Source: Nocardia tengchongensis (lineage in GTDB: Bacteria > Actinomycetota > Actinomycetes > Mycobacteriales > Mycobacteriaceae). From it: a DNA stretch of 64,000 nucleotides. The notes beneath the pieces are model-generated. The model made no database searches, had not been told where the DNA came from, and saw nothing but the letters and a program-made list of their open reading frames with translations. The stretch lies in NCBI RefSeq assembly GCF_018362975.1, contig NZ_CP074371.1:1178001-1242000 (forward strand), given 5' to 3'. This document shows positions 17,965 to 26,790 of the stretch, piece after piece (the first letter of the stretch is position 1; every line of letters begins with the position of its first letter). The translations under genes and the position numbers were made by a program.

Positions 17965-18360
17965 TTAAGTCCCGGGGAGGCGGTGGAGCTTGTCGGTCTC
18001 GCGGCGTTCGCGCTTGGTGGGACGGCCCGCACCGCGATCCCGGCGCGGCTGCAGCGCGATCACCTGCGGATCCGGCGGGGGCGGGCTCTTGTCGATCATG
18101 CACTGCACGGCCACCGCCGCACCGACCCGCTTGGTGATGAGCTGCTCGACGATGACGATGCGTTCGAGTCCATTGACCCGGACCCGGATCTCGTCGCCGG
18201 GCTTCAGCGAATGCGCGGGTTTGACCGGCACGCCGTTGACCCGCACATGCCCGGAACGGCAGGCCGCGGCGGCCGCCGACCGGGTCTTGAAAAGCCGAAC
18301 AGCCCAGGTCCAAGAATCAACTCGGGCCTGGGCCGTGGTGCTCAGTGGAGCAGAGGTCAC
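17965..18360 (-). CDS. S4-domain RNA-binding protein (Hsp15/HslR-like)
   Basis: A 131-residue basic protein. Residues about 12-60 form the S4 RNA-binding fold (VDSWTWAVRLFKTRSAAAAACRSGHVRVNG), followed by KPGDEIRVRV and a charged tail (RPTKRERRETDKL). Hsp15 binds stalled 50S ribosomal subunits that carry nascent chains. The length and the VDSWTWAVR start match actinobacterial Hsp15-like proteins. A GTG start has no Shine-Dalgarno but has a TATCTT -10 element only seven bases upstream, so the mRNA is probably leaderless. Confidence 0.9.
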   Translation of the reverse strand: MTSAPLSTTAQARVDSWTWAVRLFKTRSAAAAACRSGHVRVNGVPVKPAHSLKPGDEIRVRVNGLERIVIVEQLITKRVGAAVAVQCMIDKSPPPPDPQVIALQPRRDRGAGRPTKRERRETDKLHRLPGT

Positions 18361-18367
18361 GCTTTAC

Positions 18368-18373
18368 AAGATA
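18368..18373 (-). promoter_or_regulatory. -10 element for a probably leaderless hsp15-like mRNA
   Basis: TATCTT on the minus strand (AAGATA on plus) ends seven bases before the GTG at 18360, placing the expected transcription start at or next to the start codon. No ribosome-binding site fits in the gap. Confidence 0.4.
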
Positions 18374-18377
18374 CGGG

Positions 18378-19052
18378 TCACGCGTTGACGACGCGGCGGG
18401 CGGTGACCACCTGGCTCGCGTGCAGCGGCGTGTAGGAGACCGGGGTGCCGGACTGCACCGCGTTCAGCAGCTTGCCGTCGCCGGCGTAGATGCCGACGTG
18501 GCCGCCGCCGTTGGTGATGACGATGTCACCGGGCTGCAGGTCGTCGAAGGCCACCGGGGCGCCGACGTTGGACTGCTCGAAGCTGGTGCGGGGCAGCTCG
18601 ATACCGGCCTGCTTGTAGGCCCACTGGACCAGGCCCGAGCAGTCGAAGCTGTAGGGACCGGTCGCGCCCCAGGAGTACTGGGCGCCGACCTTGGTCTCGG
18701 CCGCGTGCAGGGCGATGTCACCCACGGAGCTCGGCTTGTTGAAGATGGTCGGCAGCTGGAACTGCGGAGCGGGCGCGACCGCCGGGGCGCCGACCTGAGC
18801 GCCGCCGCCCAGAGCGCCGGGGGTCTGCAGCGCCGTCTCGGCGTCCTTGACCGTCTGGTTGAACTGCTGCACCTGGGGTGCGAATTCGTCCGGCACATCG
18901 AAGTTTCCGATGCCGGGGATTTCGACGGTGGCGGCCGTGGCGGTGATCGCCGGGAAGACACCAGTCGTCGTCGCCGCCATCGCACCCATCACGATGGCAC
19001 CCTTAACGGAAGCCGGAAGCCGAGATTCCTGCTGCAAGCTGTGCTTACCCAC
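18378..19052 (-). CDS. secreted NlpC/P60 peptidoglycan hydrolase
   Basis: A 224-residue exported protein. The N-terminus (VGKHSLQQESRLPASVKGAIVMGAMAA in two parts, then an Ala-rich segment to about residue 40) is a signal peptide. A Pro/Gln-rich linker follows, then the C-terminal NlpC/P60 domain with catalytic Cys in SFDCSGLVQWAYKQAG, His in GGGHVGIYAG and a third polar residue after. These cysteine peptidases cut D-Glu-meso-DAP bonds in the stem peptide, like mycobacterial Rip proteins. GTG start with GGAG about ten bases upstream. The 221-base leader is long, so I looked for a c-di-AMP (ydaO) riboswitch and did not recognise one. Confidence 0.92.
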   Translation of the reverse strand: MGKHSLQQESRLPASVKGAIVMGAMAATTTGVFPAITATAATVEIPGIGNFDVPDEFAPQVQQFNQTVKDAETALQTPGALGGGAQVGAPAVAPAPQFQLPTIFNKPSSVGDIALHAAETKVGAQYSWGATGPYSFDCSGLVQWAYKQAGIELPRTSFEQSNVGAPVAFDDLQPGDIVITNGGGHVGIYAGDGKLLNAVQSGTPVSYTPLHASQVVTARRVVNA

Positions 19053-19273
19053 TGAGACGCATCTCCGATCGTGCTGCTTGTAACCAAGCGGGCTGCCTCT
19101 CCGATGAAGCAACAGACTCCGCTAAGTCACGAGAAGATTACGACTCGGTCGCCCGGTTGTCTACCCGACGCGGGTGGCGTGTCGCATGTTTCCGAAAACG
19201 TCCCGCTTAACGGTCATTTCGGTGTAAAGAGCCATGGATCACGAGACGATATAGGTGATCGTTCCGGCCGTTA

Positions 19274-19531
19274 TCAACCCTTCGCCTGGGCGGCCCGCTC
19301 CAGCTCGGCAATCCGCCGGCGCGCGTCGGCGAGGTCCACTTCCAACTGACCCAGGGCCATCACCAACGGGCCGACCGCGAGATCGGCCACCAGTTGCGGA
19401 TCGTCGTACCCGCGCTCGATGGCGACCAGGATGTTGTTGCGGATGCGCGCGGCGACCACCGCCTCGGCGGGCACGTTCCAGGATTCGACCACCTCGGCGA
19501 CGGTGGGGGGCTGTACGACTTCTTCCGACAT
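19274..19531 (-). CDS. small conserved hypothetical protein with C-terminal coiled coil
   Basis: An 85-residue protein, start chosen at the ATG preceded by GGAGGG. The acidic N-terminus (MSEEVVQPPTVAEVVESW) is followed by a helix and ends in a heptad-like stretch (LGQLEVDLADARRRIAELE) suited to a short coiled coil. No enzymatic motif, signal peptide or membrane segment is present. Not recognised. It lies upstream of the NlpC/P60 gene on the same strand and is divergent from the ATPase at 19688. Confidence 0.7.
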   Translation of the reverse strand: MSEEVVQPPTVAEVVESWNVPAEAVVAARIRNNILVAIERGYDDPQLVADLAVGPLVMALGQLEVDLADARRRIAELERAAQAKG

Positions 19532-19673
19532 GAACCCTCCTGCGCTGGAACCCAACGAATCAGGCATAAGGGTAGAGACCCCGGCGGACACCGCGGGCAC
19601 ATGTGTCGCATGCCGGTTGATAGCTGTCTCTACCGCCCGCCGTAGATACCCGGATATTCGGTGATCCCCGCGC

Positions 19674-19679
19674 TACGGT
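19674..19679 (+). promoter_or_regulatory. -10 element close to the ATPase start codon
   Basis: TACGGT lies eight bases before the ATG at 19688 and no Shine-Dalgarno is present, consistent with a leaderless mRNA. Confidence 0.3.
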
Positions 19680-19687
19680 TGGGCCGC

Positions 19688-20872
19688 ATGGACCCCGTCA
19701 AGAATCCGTACGCGCCCGGCGCGGGGCAACGGCCACCCGAACTCGCGGGCCGGGACCGGCAGCTCGCGGCCTTCGACATCGTGCTGGAACGGGTGGCGCG
19801 ATCCCGGCCGGAACGCAGCGTGATGCTGACCGGACTGCGCGGCGTCGGAAAGACGGTGCTGCTGAACCAGCTTCGCTCGGCCGCCCGCACCCGCGGCTGG
19901 GGCACCGGCAAACTCGAGGCGCGACCGGATCAGGAACTGCGGCGGCCGCTGGCCTCGGCGCTGCACATGGCGGTGCGTTCGCTCGCGGCCGAGCACCGCA
20001 ATCCGGAGCAGGTGGACGATTTCCTGGGGATCCTCAAGGCTTTCGCGCTGCGGTCCACCGCGGACAAGGGGATGCGGGACCGCTGGAACCCGGGCATCGA
20101 CGTGCCCGCGGTGACCGGGCGGGCCGACTCCGGGGACATCGAGATCGATCTGGTGGAGCTGCTGATGGAGGCGGCGGCGCTGGTGCGCGACCAGGGCGTC
20201 GGGATCTCGGTGTTCATCGACGAGATGCAGGATCTCGGCGCGGCCGACATCTCCGCCATCTGCGGGGCCTGCCACGAATTGAGCCAGGACGCCGCGCCTT
20301 TGATCGTGGTCGGGGCGGGGCTGCCGCATCTGCCCGCGGTGCTGACCGCGTCCAAGAGCTACTCGGAGCGGTTGTTCTCCTATCACCGGATCGACCGGCT
20401 GGATCGGGAGTCGGCGGATCAGGCGCTGATCGCGCCCGCCGAGCGGGAGAACGTGGAGTACTCCACCGAGGCGCTGGACGCGTTGTACAAGAAGGCCGAC
20501 GGCTACCCGTATTTCGTGCAGGCGTACGGCAAGGCGGCCTGGGACGCGGCGGCGCGGAGTCCGATCTCGGCGGAGGACGTGGCGGTGGCGTCACCCGCGG
20601 CCGAAGAGGAATTAGCGGTCGGCTTCTTCGGATCCCGCTACGAACGAGCAACCCCGGCGGAGCGAGAATATATGCGCGCCATGGCCGATCTGTCCGGCGA
20701 CGACGGTCCGGTAGCCACCTCCGCGGTCGCGAACGAACTCGGGCGAAAGCCCGCTTCACTGTCCCCGGCGCGCGACGGGCTGATCAAGAAGGGCCTCATC
20801 TATTCGGCCGAGCGCGGCACCATCGGATTCACGGTCCCGCATTTCGGCCGCTATCTCCGGGGCGTGCAGTAG
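19688..20872 (+). CDS. AAA+/ORC-CDC6-like ATP-binding protein
   Basis: A 394-residue P-loop ATPase. Walker A is TGLRGVGKTVLL (about residues 47-58), Walker B is VFIDEMQDL (about residues 177-185). LAGRDRQLAAFDIVLERV before the P-loop is typical of archaeal-ATPase/ORC1-CDC6-like AAA proteins. The C-terminal part after about residue 310 (YMRAMADLSGDDGPVATSAVANELGRKPASLSPARDGL, read in parts) looks like a winged helix. Such proteins in actinobacteria are of unknown role, often guessed to be regulators or stress ATPases. No partner gene is coupled to it. Confidence 0.85.
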   Translation: MDPVKNPYAPGAGQRPPELAGRDRQLAAFDIVLERVARSRPERSVMLTGLRGVGKTVLLNQLRSAARTRGWGTGKLEARPDQELRRPLASALHMAVRSLAAEHRNPEQVDDFLGILKAFALRSTADKGMRDRWNPGIDVPAVTGRADSGDIEIDLVELLMEAAALVRDQGVGISVFIDEMQDLGAADISAICGACHELSQDAAPLIVVGAGLPHLPAVLTASKSYSERLFSYHRIDRLDRESADQALIAPAERENVEYSTEALDALYKKADGYPYFVQAYGKAAWDAAARSPISAEDVAVASPAAEEELAVGFFGSRYERATPAEREYMRAMADLSGDDGPVATSAVANELGRKPASLSPARDGLIKKGLIYSAERGTIGFTVPHFGRYLRGVQ

Positions 20873-20932
20873 AGAGACGATGTGCGATAGATCTACCCCT
20901 ACCGGTGGGTAACAAAGGCTCCTACACTCGAA

Positions 20933-20948
20933 TGTGATTCTCATCACG
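20933..20948. promoter_or_regulatory. CRP-type binding site before the acyl-CoA dehydrogenase
   Basis: TGTGA-N6-TCACG, one mismatch from the TGTGA-N6-TCACA consensus used by mycobacterial CRP. It ends 15 bases before the ATG at 20964, just upstream of the ribosome site, a position that suits repression or a very short leader. A second inverted repeat, TACCC-N8-GGGTA (20894-20911), lies further upstream and could serve a TetR-type regulator. Confidence 0.6.
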
Positions 20949-20963
20949 GTCGAGGAGGACATC

Positions 20964-22919
20964 ATGGCGACTGTCGCCAAAGTCGACGCCACCGAAGAAC
21001 AAGCCCGGGCACTGGTCGAAGAATCCCGCGAAACCACTTGGGCCAAGCCATCCTTCGCCAAGGAGATGTTCCTCGGCCGATTCCGGCTCGACCTCATCCA
21101 TCCCTTCCCGCGCCCCAGCGCCGCGGACGAGGCCAAGATCGAGGCCTACCTGACGCGGCTGCGCGCGTTCTGCGAAACCATCGACGGCCTCCGCATCGAG
21201 GCCGAGGGCCGCATCCCCGACGAATACGTGCGCGGACTGGCCGACCTCGGCTGCTTCGGGCTCAAGATTCCCGAGGAGTACGGCGGCGTCGGGCTCTCGC
21301 AGGTCGGCTACAACCGGGCGCTCATGCTGGTCGGCTCCGCGCACGCCAGCCTCGGCGTGCTGCTGTCGGCGCACCAGTCCATCGGCGTGCCCGAACCGCT
21401 GAAGCTGGCCGGCACGCCCGAGCAGAAGCGAGAGTTCCTGCCGCGCTGCGCCAAAGGCGCGGTCAGCGCGTTCCTGTTGACCGAGCCCGACGTCGGCTCC
21501 GACCCGGCGCGGATGGCGTCCACCGCGACCCCGACCGCCGACGGCGAGGCCTACGAGCTCAACGGCGTGAAGTTGTGGACCACCAACGGCGTGGTCGCCG
21601 AACGCTGTGTGGTGATGGCGCGGGTGCCCAAGAGCGAGGGCCACCGCGGCGGCATCTCCGCGTTCATCGTGGAGGCCGACAGCCCGGGGATCACCGTGGA
21701 GCGGCGCAATGGCTTCATGGGCCTGCGCGGCATCGAGAACGGCGTCACCCGCATGCACAATGTGCGCGTCCCCAAGCGAAACCTGGTGGGCCGCGAGGGC
21801 GACGGGCTCAAGATCGCGCTGACCACCCTCAACGCGGGCCGGCTGGCGATTCCCGCCATGTGCACGGCTGCGGCCAAGTGGTCGTTGAAGATCGCGCGGG
21901 AATGGTCGGCCACCCGCGTGCAGTGGGGCCGTCCGGTCGGCGAGCACGGCGCGGTGGGCACCAAGCTGTCCTTCATCGCTGCAACGACTTTCGCGTTGGA
22001 GTCGGTGCTCGACCTGTCCGCCACCATGTGCGACGAGAACCGCAACGACATCCGCATCGAGGCCGCGCTGGCCAAACTGTGGGCCTCGGAGATGGCGTGC
22101 GAGATCGCCGACGAGCTGGTGCAGATCCGCGGCGGGCGCGGCTACGAGACCGCCGCCTCGCTGCGGGCGCGCGGCGAAAGAGCCGTGGCCGCCGAACAAT
22201 TGATACGCGATCTCCGCATCAACCGGATCTTCGAGGGCTCCAGCGAGATCATGCGCCTGCTCATCGCCCGCGAGATGGCCGATGCCCACATGGCCGCCGC
22301 CGGCGCGCTGGTGGACCGCAATGCCGAACTCAAGGACAAGGCCAAGGCGGCGGTCGGGGCGAGCGGGTTCTACGCCAAGTGGTTCCCGCAGTTGACGGTC
22401 GGCGCGGGCACCGCTCCGGTGAGCTACGGCGAATTCGGGCCCCTGGCAAGGCATATGCGCTACGTCGAACGCATGTCACGCAAGCAGGCCCGCGCCCTCA
22501 TGTACGGGATGGCCCGCTGGCAGGCCAAACTCGAATACAAGCAGGGTTTCCTGGGCCGCATCGTCGACATCGGCGCCGAGCTGTTCGCCATGGCGGCGGC
22601 GTGCGTGCGCGCCCAGTCGCTGCGCGTCGCGGGCGGCCCGGAGGGCGAGACCGCCGAGGAACTCGCCGAGGTCTTCTGCCGTCAGTCCCGGCTCCGCGTC
22701 GAGCGCCTCTTCGACGCGCTGTGGTCCAACACCGACGACGCCGACACCGACCTGACCCGCGGCATCCTCGACGGCCGCTACAGCTGGATCGAATCCGGCG
22801 CCCTCGATCCCAGCGAGGGCACCGGACCGTGGATCTCCGAATGGCAGTTCGGGCCGTCGGAGGAGAAGAACCTGCTCCGGCCGTTCCTGCCATCCACCAA
22901 GACGGGGGCCACCACTTAA
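20964..22919 (+). CDS. acyl-CoA dehydrogenase (FadE-type, large)
   Basis: A 651-residue flavoenzyme; ATG preceded by GAGGAGG. Conserved acyl-CoA dehydrogenase blocks are AFLLTEPDVGSDPARM (FAD/substrate contact), LNGVKLWTTNG, and the C-terminal GGRGYETAASL and LRINRIFEGSSEIMRLLIA. The last motif, with the catalytic-region Glu, is typical of the long VLCAD-like group. An extra C-terminal helical domain of about 200 residues follows, as in other 600+ residue FadE proteins. It catalyses alpha,beta-desaturation of acyl-CoA, feeding electrons to ETF. A CRP-type box lies just upstream, suggesting control by carbon status. Confidence 0.93.
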   Translation: MATVAKVDATEEQARALVEESRETTWAKPSFAKEMFLGRFRLDLIHPFPRPSAADEAKIEAYLTRLRAFCETIDGLRIEAEGRIPDEYVRGLADLGCFGLKIPEEYGGVGLSQVGYNRALMLVGSAHASLGVLLSAHQSIGVPEPLKLAGTPEQKREFLPRCAKGAVSAFLLTEPDVGSDPARMASTATPTADGEAYELNGVKLWTTNGVVAERCVVMARVPKSEGHRGGISAFIVEADSPGITVERRNGFMGLRGIENGVTRMHNVRVPKRNLVGREGDGLKIALTTLNAGRLAIPAMCTAAAKWSLKIAREWSATRVQWGRPVGEHGAVGTKLSFIAATTFALESVLDLSATMCDENRNDIRIEAALAKLWASEMACEIADELVQIRGGRGYETAASLRARGERAVAAEQLIRDLRINRIFEGSSEIMRLLIAREMADAHMAAAGALVDRNAELKDKAKAAVGASGFYAKWFPQLTVGAGTAPVSYGEFGPLARHMRYVERMSRKQARALMYGMARWQAKLEYKQGFLGRIVDIGAELFAMAAACVRAQSLRVAGGPEGETAEELAEVFCRQSRLRVERLFDALWSNTDDADTDLTRGILDGRYSWIESGALDPSEGTGPWISEWQFGPSEEKNLLRPFLPSTKTGATT

Positions 22920-22939
22920 CCGAAGGCTGTCGACAGAAT

Positions 22940-22977
22940 TCTGCCGCTATCTAGCGAATCATCTAGATAGCGGCAGA
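22940..22977. terminator. strong bidirectional hairpin between convergent genes
   Basis: CTGCCGCTATCTAG (22941-22954) and its exact complement (22963-22976), plus one flanking T-A pair, make a 15-pair perfect stem with an eight-base loop. It sits between the acyl-CoA dehydrogenase stop (22919) and the stop of the convergent membrane protein (22981), so it can end both transcripts. Confidence 0.75.
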
Positions 22978-22980
22978 TTC

Positions 22981-23415
22981 TCAGGACGAGGGGTGTGGCG
23001 CGAAGGCGCGAGCCCAGATCTCTCGGGCCGCGACGGCGAGCAGCACGATCGCCAGCGCGGGGAAAACCGCCGTATCCGTGTGTCCGCCGCAGCCGCCCGG
23101 GGCCACGGACCAGATCACGATGGCGGCCGTGAACGGCACGAATACGGTGACCAGTCCCGGGATCAGGCGGCCCACGGCCGCTGCTTCCACGGTCGCGGCG
23201 ATGATCAGCACCAGGAAGGCCAGGCCGGCGACGGGAGTCGCCATGCAGAATCCGTCCGAGGGCTGGTAGTCGGCATAGCGGCGCGGCGCCTCGGAGACGC
23301 CATAGGCGGTCCAGCCGTATCGGGTGGTCTCGGGCCAGAGGGTTGCGACGACGAAGATCCACCAGCACGCATGGCCGGTGACATGGACGAACCGGAACAA
23401 TCGGTCTCGTGTCAC
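22981..23415 (-). CDS. small membrane protein, unknown
   Basis: A 144-residue protein with about four hydrophobic segments: FVHVTGHACWWIFVVATLW, a Met/Ala/Leu/Ile-rich segment around residue 65-80, PGLVTVFVPFTAAIVIWSV, and FPALAIVLLAVAAREIW. No known motif. A Cys-Gly-Gly-His group (PGGCGGHTD) lies between the last two helices. It stands alone, convergent to the acyl-CoA dehydrogenase and divergent from the alpha/beta hydrolase, with a shared hairpin terminator. Not recognised. Confidence 0.7.
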   Translation of the reverse strand: MTRDRLFRFVHVTGHACWWIFVVATLWPETTRYGWTAYGVSEAPRRYADYQPSDGFCMATPVAGLAFLVLIIAATVEAAAVGRLIPGLVTVFVPFTAAIVIWSVAPGGCGGHTDTAVFPALAIVLLAVAAREIWARAFAPHPSS

Positions 23416-23645
23416 CGGCTCAACTGTAGTCGTGGCTTATCTACCGATTTCTACTCAATTTGCTAGAGCTTCGTAGATATTCATGAGGTGCAAGTTGCCG
23501 AAAGTCGCGGCCCATCTACCGGCAGGCTGTATAGATCAGCGGAGACAGTTGGACAACTTGTGCATAACGCCTGGCGTAGGGGGTTAACGCCGGGGGCATC
23601 TATTTCGACAACCGGGCAAGAAGGCGCACTCTTCAGGAGGACGTC

Positions 23646-24633
23646 ATGTCCATGCACAGCCCCCGCGCCGCCGACTACGACGGCCACCACATCACCGTCT
23701 CGGCCGACGACGGCGTGCCGCTCGCGGTCCGCGAGTTCGGCGCCACCGACGCTCCGGTCACGGTGGTGTTCGTCCACGGTCACTGTTTGCGCGCCGAATC
23801 CTGGGCGTTCATGCGCGGGCATCTGCTGGAGACCTGGGGCGAGGACACCCACATGGTGTTCTACGACCACCGCGGACACGGCGAATCGGGCAATGCCGAT
23901 CCCTCGACCTACACCATCGAACAGCTGGCCCGGGATCTGGACACGGTGCTGCGGACCGTGGTGCCGACCGGACCCGTTGTGCTGGTCGGACATTCGATGG
24001 GCGCGATGACGGTGCTGGCGTACGCGCGGCTGCACCCGGAGACGATCGGGACCCGGATCGTCGGCGTCGGCCTCATCTCCAGCGCCGCCAACGGGGTGAC
24101 CCGGGTGGGGCTGGGGCGGCTGCTGAGCCCGCCCGCGGTGAGCTCGCTGCGGGCCGCGGTGAAGCGTGCGCCGCGGGCCATGCAGGCCTCGAAACACCTG
24201 AGCCGCCGCATCTTCGAGCCGATCATGCGCGACGCCACCCTGGGCACCCGGAAGGTGAGCCCGCGCATGCTGGCGGTCGCCACGGCCATGCTCAACGACA
24301 CCTCGCTGCTGACCATTGGCCAGCTTCCTGGAGTCGCTGATCGCCTTCGACGAGACCGCGAATCTGCACCGGCTGGGCACGATTCCGGTGCTGGTGCTGG
24401 CCGGCTCCGCGGACATCATGATCCCGTTCGCGCATTCGGTGGTGCTGGCCTCCCAGGTCGACGACGCCGAACTGGTGCGGCTGGACGGGGCCGGGCACAG
24501 CGTGATCCTGGAGCGGGCCGAGGAGGTGGCCGCGGCGGTGGTGTCGCTGGTGGCCCGGGCGACCGCGGCGATGCGCGGCGAGGGCCCGGATTACGGTCCC
24601 GAATGCGGGCCGGAGTACGCGATCGCGGGATAG
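23646..24633 (+). CDS. alpha/beta hydrolase (frameshifted near 24318)
   Basis: Start ATG behind AGGAGG. The fold is clear: strand 3 with VVFVHGHCLRAESW (oxyanion HG), DHRGHGESG, and the nucleophile elbow VLVGHSMGAMTVL. The first frame then drifts after SLLTIG, while the homologous continuation (ASFLESLIAFDETANL, acid in VLVLAGSADIMIP, catalytic His in LDGAGHSVILE) is in the next frame to 24633. One extra G in the GG around 24318 explains the break, giving about 328 residues when repaired. Substrate unknown; it resembles esterases/epoxide-hydrolase-like proteins of mycolata. Confidence 0.85.
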
Positions 24634-24764
24634 CCGGAAGTCGGCCCGCGACGGGCCGATCCCTGCAATTTGAAACGCCGCAGACCACGATTTTGCCGTG
24701 TTCGACAGGCCCTCGAGCTGCGAATATTCCTGCCGAACGAGACGGATCCCGCATGATCACGTAC

Positions 24765-24780
24765 TGTGTTGTAGATCACG
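24765..24780. promoter_or_regulatory. CRP-type binding site before the 95-residue gene
   Basis: TGTGT-TGTAGA-TCACG. The spacer and right half are identical to the box at 26652 upstream of sdhC. It ends 36 bases before the ATG at 24817. A second inverted repeat, GTGTG-N6-CACAC (24783-24798), lies between it and the ribosome site. Confidence 0.6.
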
Positions 24781-24816
24781 ATGTGTGGTCTGTCACACGG
24801 GTCGAGGAGGTTTTCG

Positions 24817-25104
24817 ATGACACAGAGCGAGATTGCGGAACTCCGCTACGCGGTGGGCCAGCTCCGGCAGTGCGTGAACTCACTGCGCTCCCACTACGGA
24901 GACGCGGGCATGATCCGCCGGCTGGAGAACGATCTGGAGAGGCTCGTCATCGACACCGACGAGTTCGAACAGACCCCGCTGCAGGAGCCCCCCGCCGCGA
25001 AGCAGGAGACCATCTACGTCCCCGACGCCAAGCACGACGAGGCGGCCTGGATGGGCGCGCAGGACGAGGGCCTCGGCTTCCACTCCCGCCCCCGCACCAA
25101 GTAA
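24817..25104 (+). CDS. small conserved hypothetical protein, sdh1-associated by regulation
   Basis: A 95-residue acidic protein with GAGGAGG before the ATG. The first half is helical and leucine-rich (AELRYAVGQLRQCVNSLRSHYGD, RRLENDLERLVID read in parts), compatible with a coiled coil. The second half is polar with a conserved-looking YVPDAKHDEAAWMG. No enzymatic motif. Mycobacterial sdh1 loci carry a small gene of similar size next to the membrane anchor; whether this is its homolog cannot be checked here. Its promoter carries a CRP-type box almost identical to that of sdhC, so co-regulation with sdh1 is likely. Confidence 0.75.
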   Translation: MTQSEIAELRYAVGQLRQCVNSLRSHYGDAGMIRRLENDLERLVIDTDEFEQTPLQEPPAAKQETIYVPDAKHDEAAWMGAQDEGLGFHSRPRTK

Positions 25105-25159
25105 CCGAACTTTTCGTTTCGAGCAGCGGCAGCGCCCCCTCGGCACTGGCGGCGAGAGC

Positions 25160-26454
25160 TCAGGGCCGATGACGACCCCGGGTGGAGCGCCTGCCGCCCG
25201 AACCCCGGAACCGGGCCCCGCGCGGCGCCTCGGAAACCGGTGTCAGATCCGGTGATTCGAAGACCGCGGCCACCGCGTGGCCGGGTCCGGCCGGGCTCAC
25301 GGCCATACTCAGCCCGCCGTCGCGGCGGCCCAATTCGTGCAGCATGGTGGTGGTCATGCGCAGGCCCGCGGCGCCACCGGGATCACCGAGGGCGATGGCG
25401 CCACCGTGGACGTTGAGGCGCTCGCCCAGGTCGCCGACACCGAGGACGCGCGCCAGGGCGAGCACCTCGACCGCGGAGGTCTCCTCCACTTCGAGCAGTT
25501 CCAGATCCGCGAGGGTGGAACCGGTGCGCCACAGGGCCTTGGAGATCGCGGACGTGGCGGCGGGCGCCGTGGTCCCGGCGGGGCGGCGGCGCTCGCCCAA
25601 TCAACCAGGTAGGCCATGGGGGCCAGACCCAGATCGACCAGCCGGTCCTCGGCCACCACCAAGCAGGCCGAGGCGGCCAGGGCGCGGGTGCTGCGGTTGG
25701 CGACCGTGGTGACGCCGCCGGCCCGGATGGGCGCCAGGGCGGCGAACGCGCGGTGCGAGACATCGTCGCGCAGGCCCTCGTCGCGGTCGACCAGGCGCAC
25801 CACCTCCGAATTCGGGTCGTCCGGCCGCGCGCACACCGCCACCGGTGCGATCTCGGCGCCGAAGATGCCCTGGCGGTGGGCCCGGGCGGCCCGGCGGTGA
25901 CTCACCGCGGCGAAATCGTCGGCGGCCGCGCGGTTCAAGCCGTGATCGCGGGCCAGTTGTTCGGTGTGCGGCGAATCAGCCTGTCCGCGTGTGGGTTCCG
26001 CGGCCCACAGCGCGATCTGCTCGTCGGTGGTGGGTCCGGCGGCCGTCCCGGGCCCGGGTCGGTGCGTCGGCGGCGGAAAGCCGGCCGGTTGCGCTTCGAA
26101 TGCCGCTGCGGCGCACTCGTATTCGGCGCCGATCGCGAGCACCACATCGGCCGCGCCGGTGCGCACCGTCATGGCGGCGGTGATCAGGGCGCGCAGGCCG
26201 CTGCCGGGTCCGGCGCCGAGGGCGAAATCACCGAGTTCGGGGGCGAGTCCGCACCGGGCCAGCGCCGGGCGGATGGCGTCGAGGTCCGGAACCGCGGTGA
26301 CCAGCTGTTCGACCCGCAGCGGGTCGATGCCGGAGCGGCCGAGCACCGCCGCCATGACCGTGCCGACCAGACGGTTCGGCGGCACGGCGGCGAGCGCGCC
26401 CCCGGGCAGTCCCACCGGCGTACGCATCGGCTGGACGATGGCGGCTCGTCTCAT
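25160..26454 (-). CDS. degenerate thiolase-like protein (frameshifted near 25580)
   Basis: Start ATG 26454 behind GGGAG. The protein follows the thiolase fold from the N-terminal AAIVQPMRTPVG to NVHGGAIALGDPGGAAG, but the catalytic residues are gone: the CxSG nucleophile Cys is Pro (GAGPGSGLRAL), the GHP histidine is Asp (GDP), and the C-terminal CxG is absent (SMAVSPAGPGHAV). The frame breaks after VDWASAAA and resumes as AGTTAPAATSAISKAL; one missing base in the C/G-rich run at about 25577-25584 fits. Repaired length is about 431 residues, normal for thiolases. It is either a non-catalytic homolog or a decaying gene. Confidence 0.75.
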
Positions 26455-26790
26455 CTCCGGCTCCCTTCCGACCCTCATCAGGGGGACAGGCCACCACACC
26501 CTTGTTGCTGCCGTGTGACGGTATGTAACCAGCGGAAACGACCGACTGGAACTGCCGAATCGGGGCATATCGAATCCCGGTGACAGCCCACGGAGTTCGC
26601 GAGATTGCCGTTTGTTCACTACACGAATGAAATACGGACGCCCACAGGAAATGTGGTGTAGATCACGCGATCACGAAATAGCTGATGCGAGCTCGAGTGA
26701 TAGCACTCCTGTCGTAGGGTGCTCACCATCACATTCGATGCCGGAGGTAACGATGACGTTCCACGGGGTAGAGCAGCGAGGCAGGTCGCA
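26455..26790. other. 336-base intergenic control region between thiolase-like gene and sdhC
   Basis: The region separates two divergent genes. It contains the CRP-type box at 26652, a second TCACG downstream of it (26671-26675), and a 13-codon leader ORF with a strong ribosome site (26753-26794). No RNA gene or further ORF with coding character was seen. Confidence 0.6.
26652..26667. promoter_or_regulatory. CRP-type binding site upstream of the sdh1 operon
   Basis: TGTGG-TGTAGA-TCACG, matching the TGTGA-N6-TCACA consensus except for one base in each half. It lies 85 bases before the leader ORF and 124 before sdhC, a typical activator distance. Confidence 0.6.

Noticed and set aside
19053..19273. 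c-di-AMP (ydaO) riboswitch before the NlpC/P60 gene
   Set aside because: Such genes often carry one in actinobacteria, but the conserved ydaO segments were not found in the leader on the gene's strand.
23471..23587. Small ORF beginning near 23481 upstream of the alpha/beta hydrolase
   Set aside because: No ribosome site, odd codon use and no coupling to neighbours.
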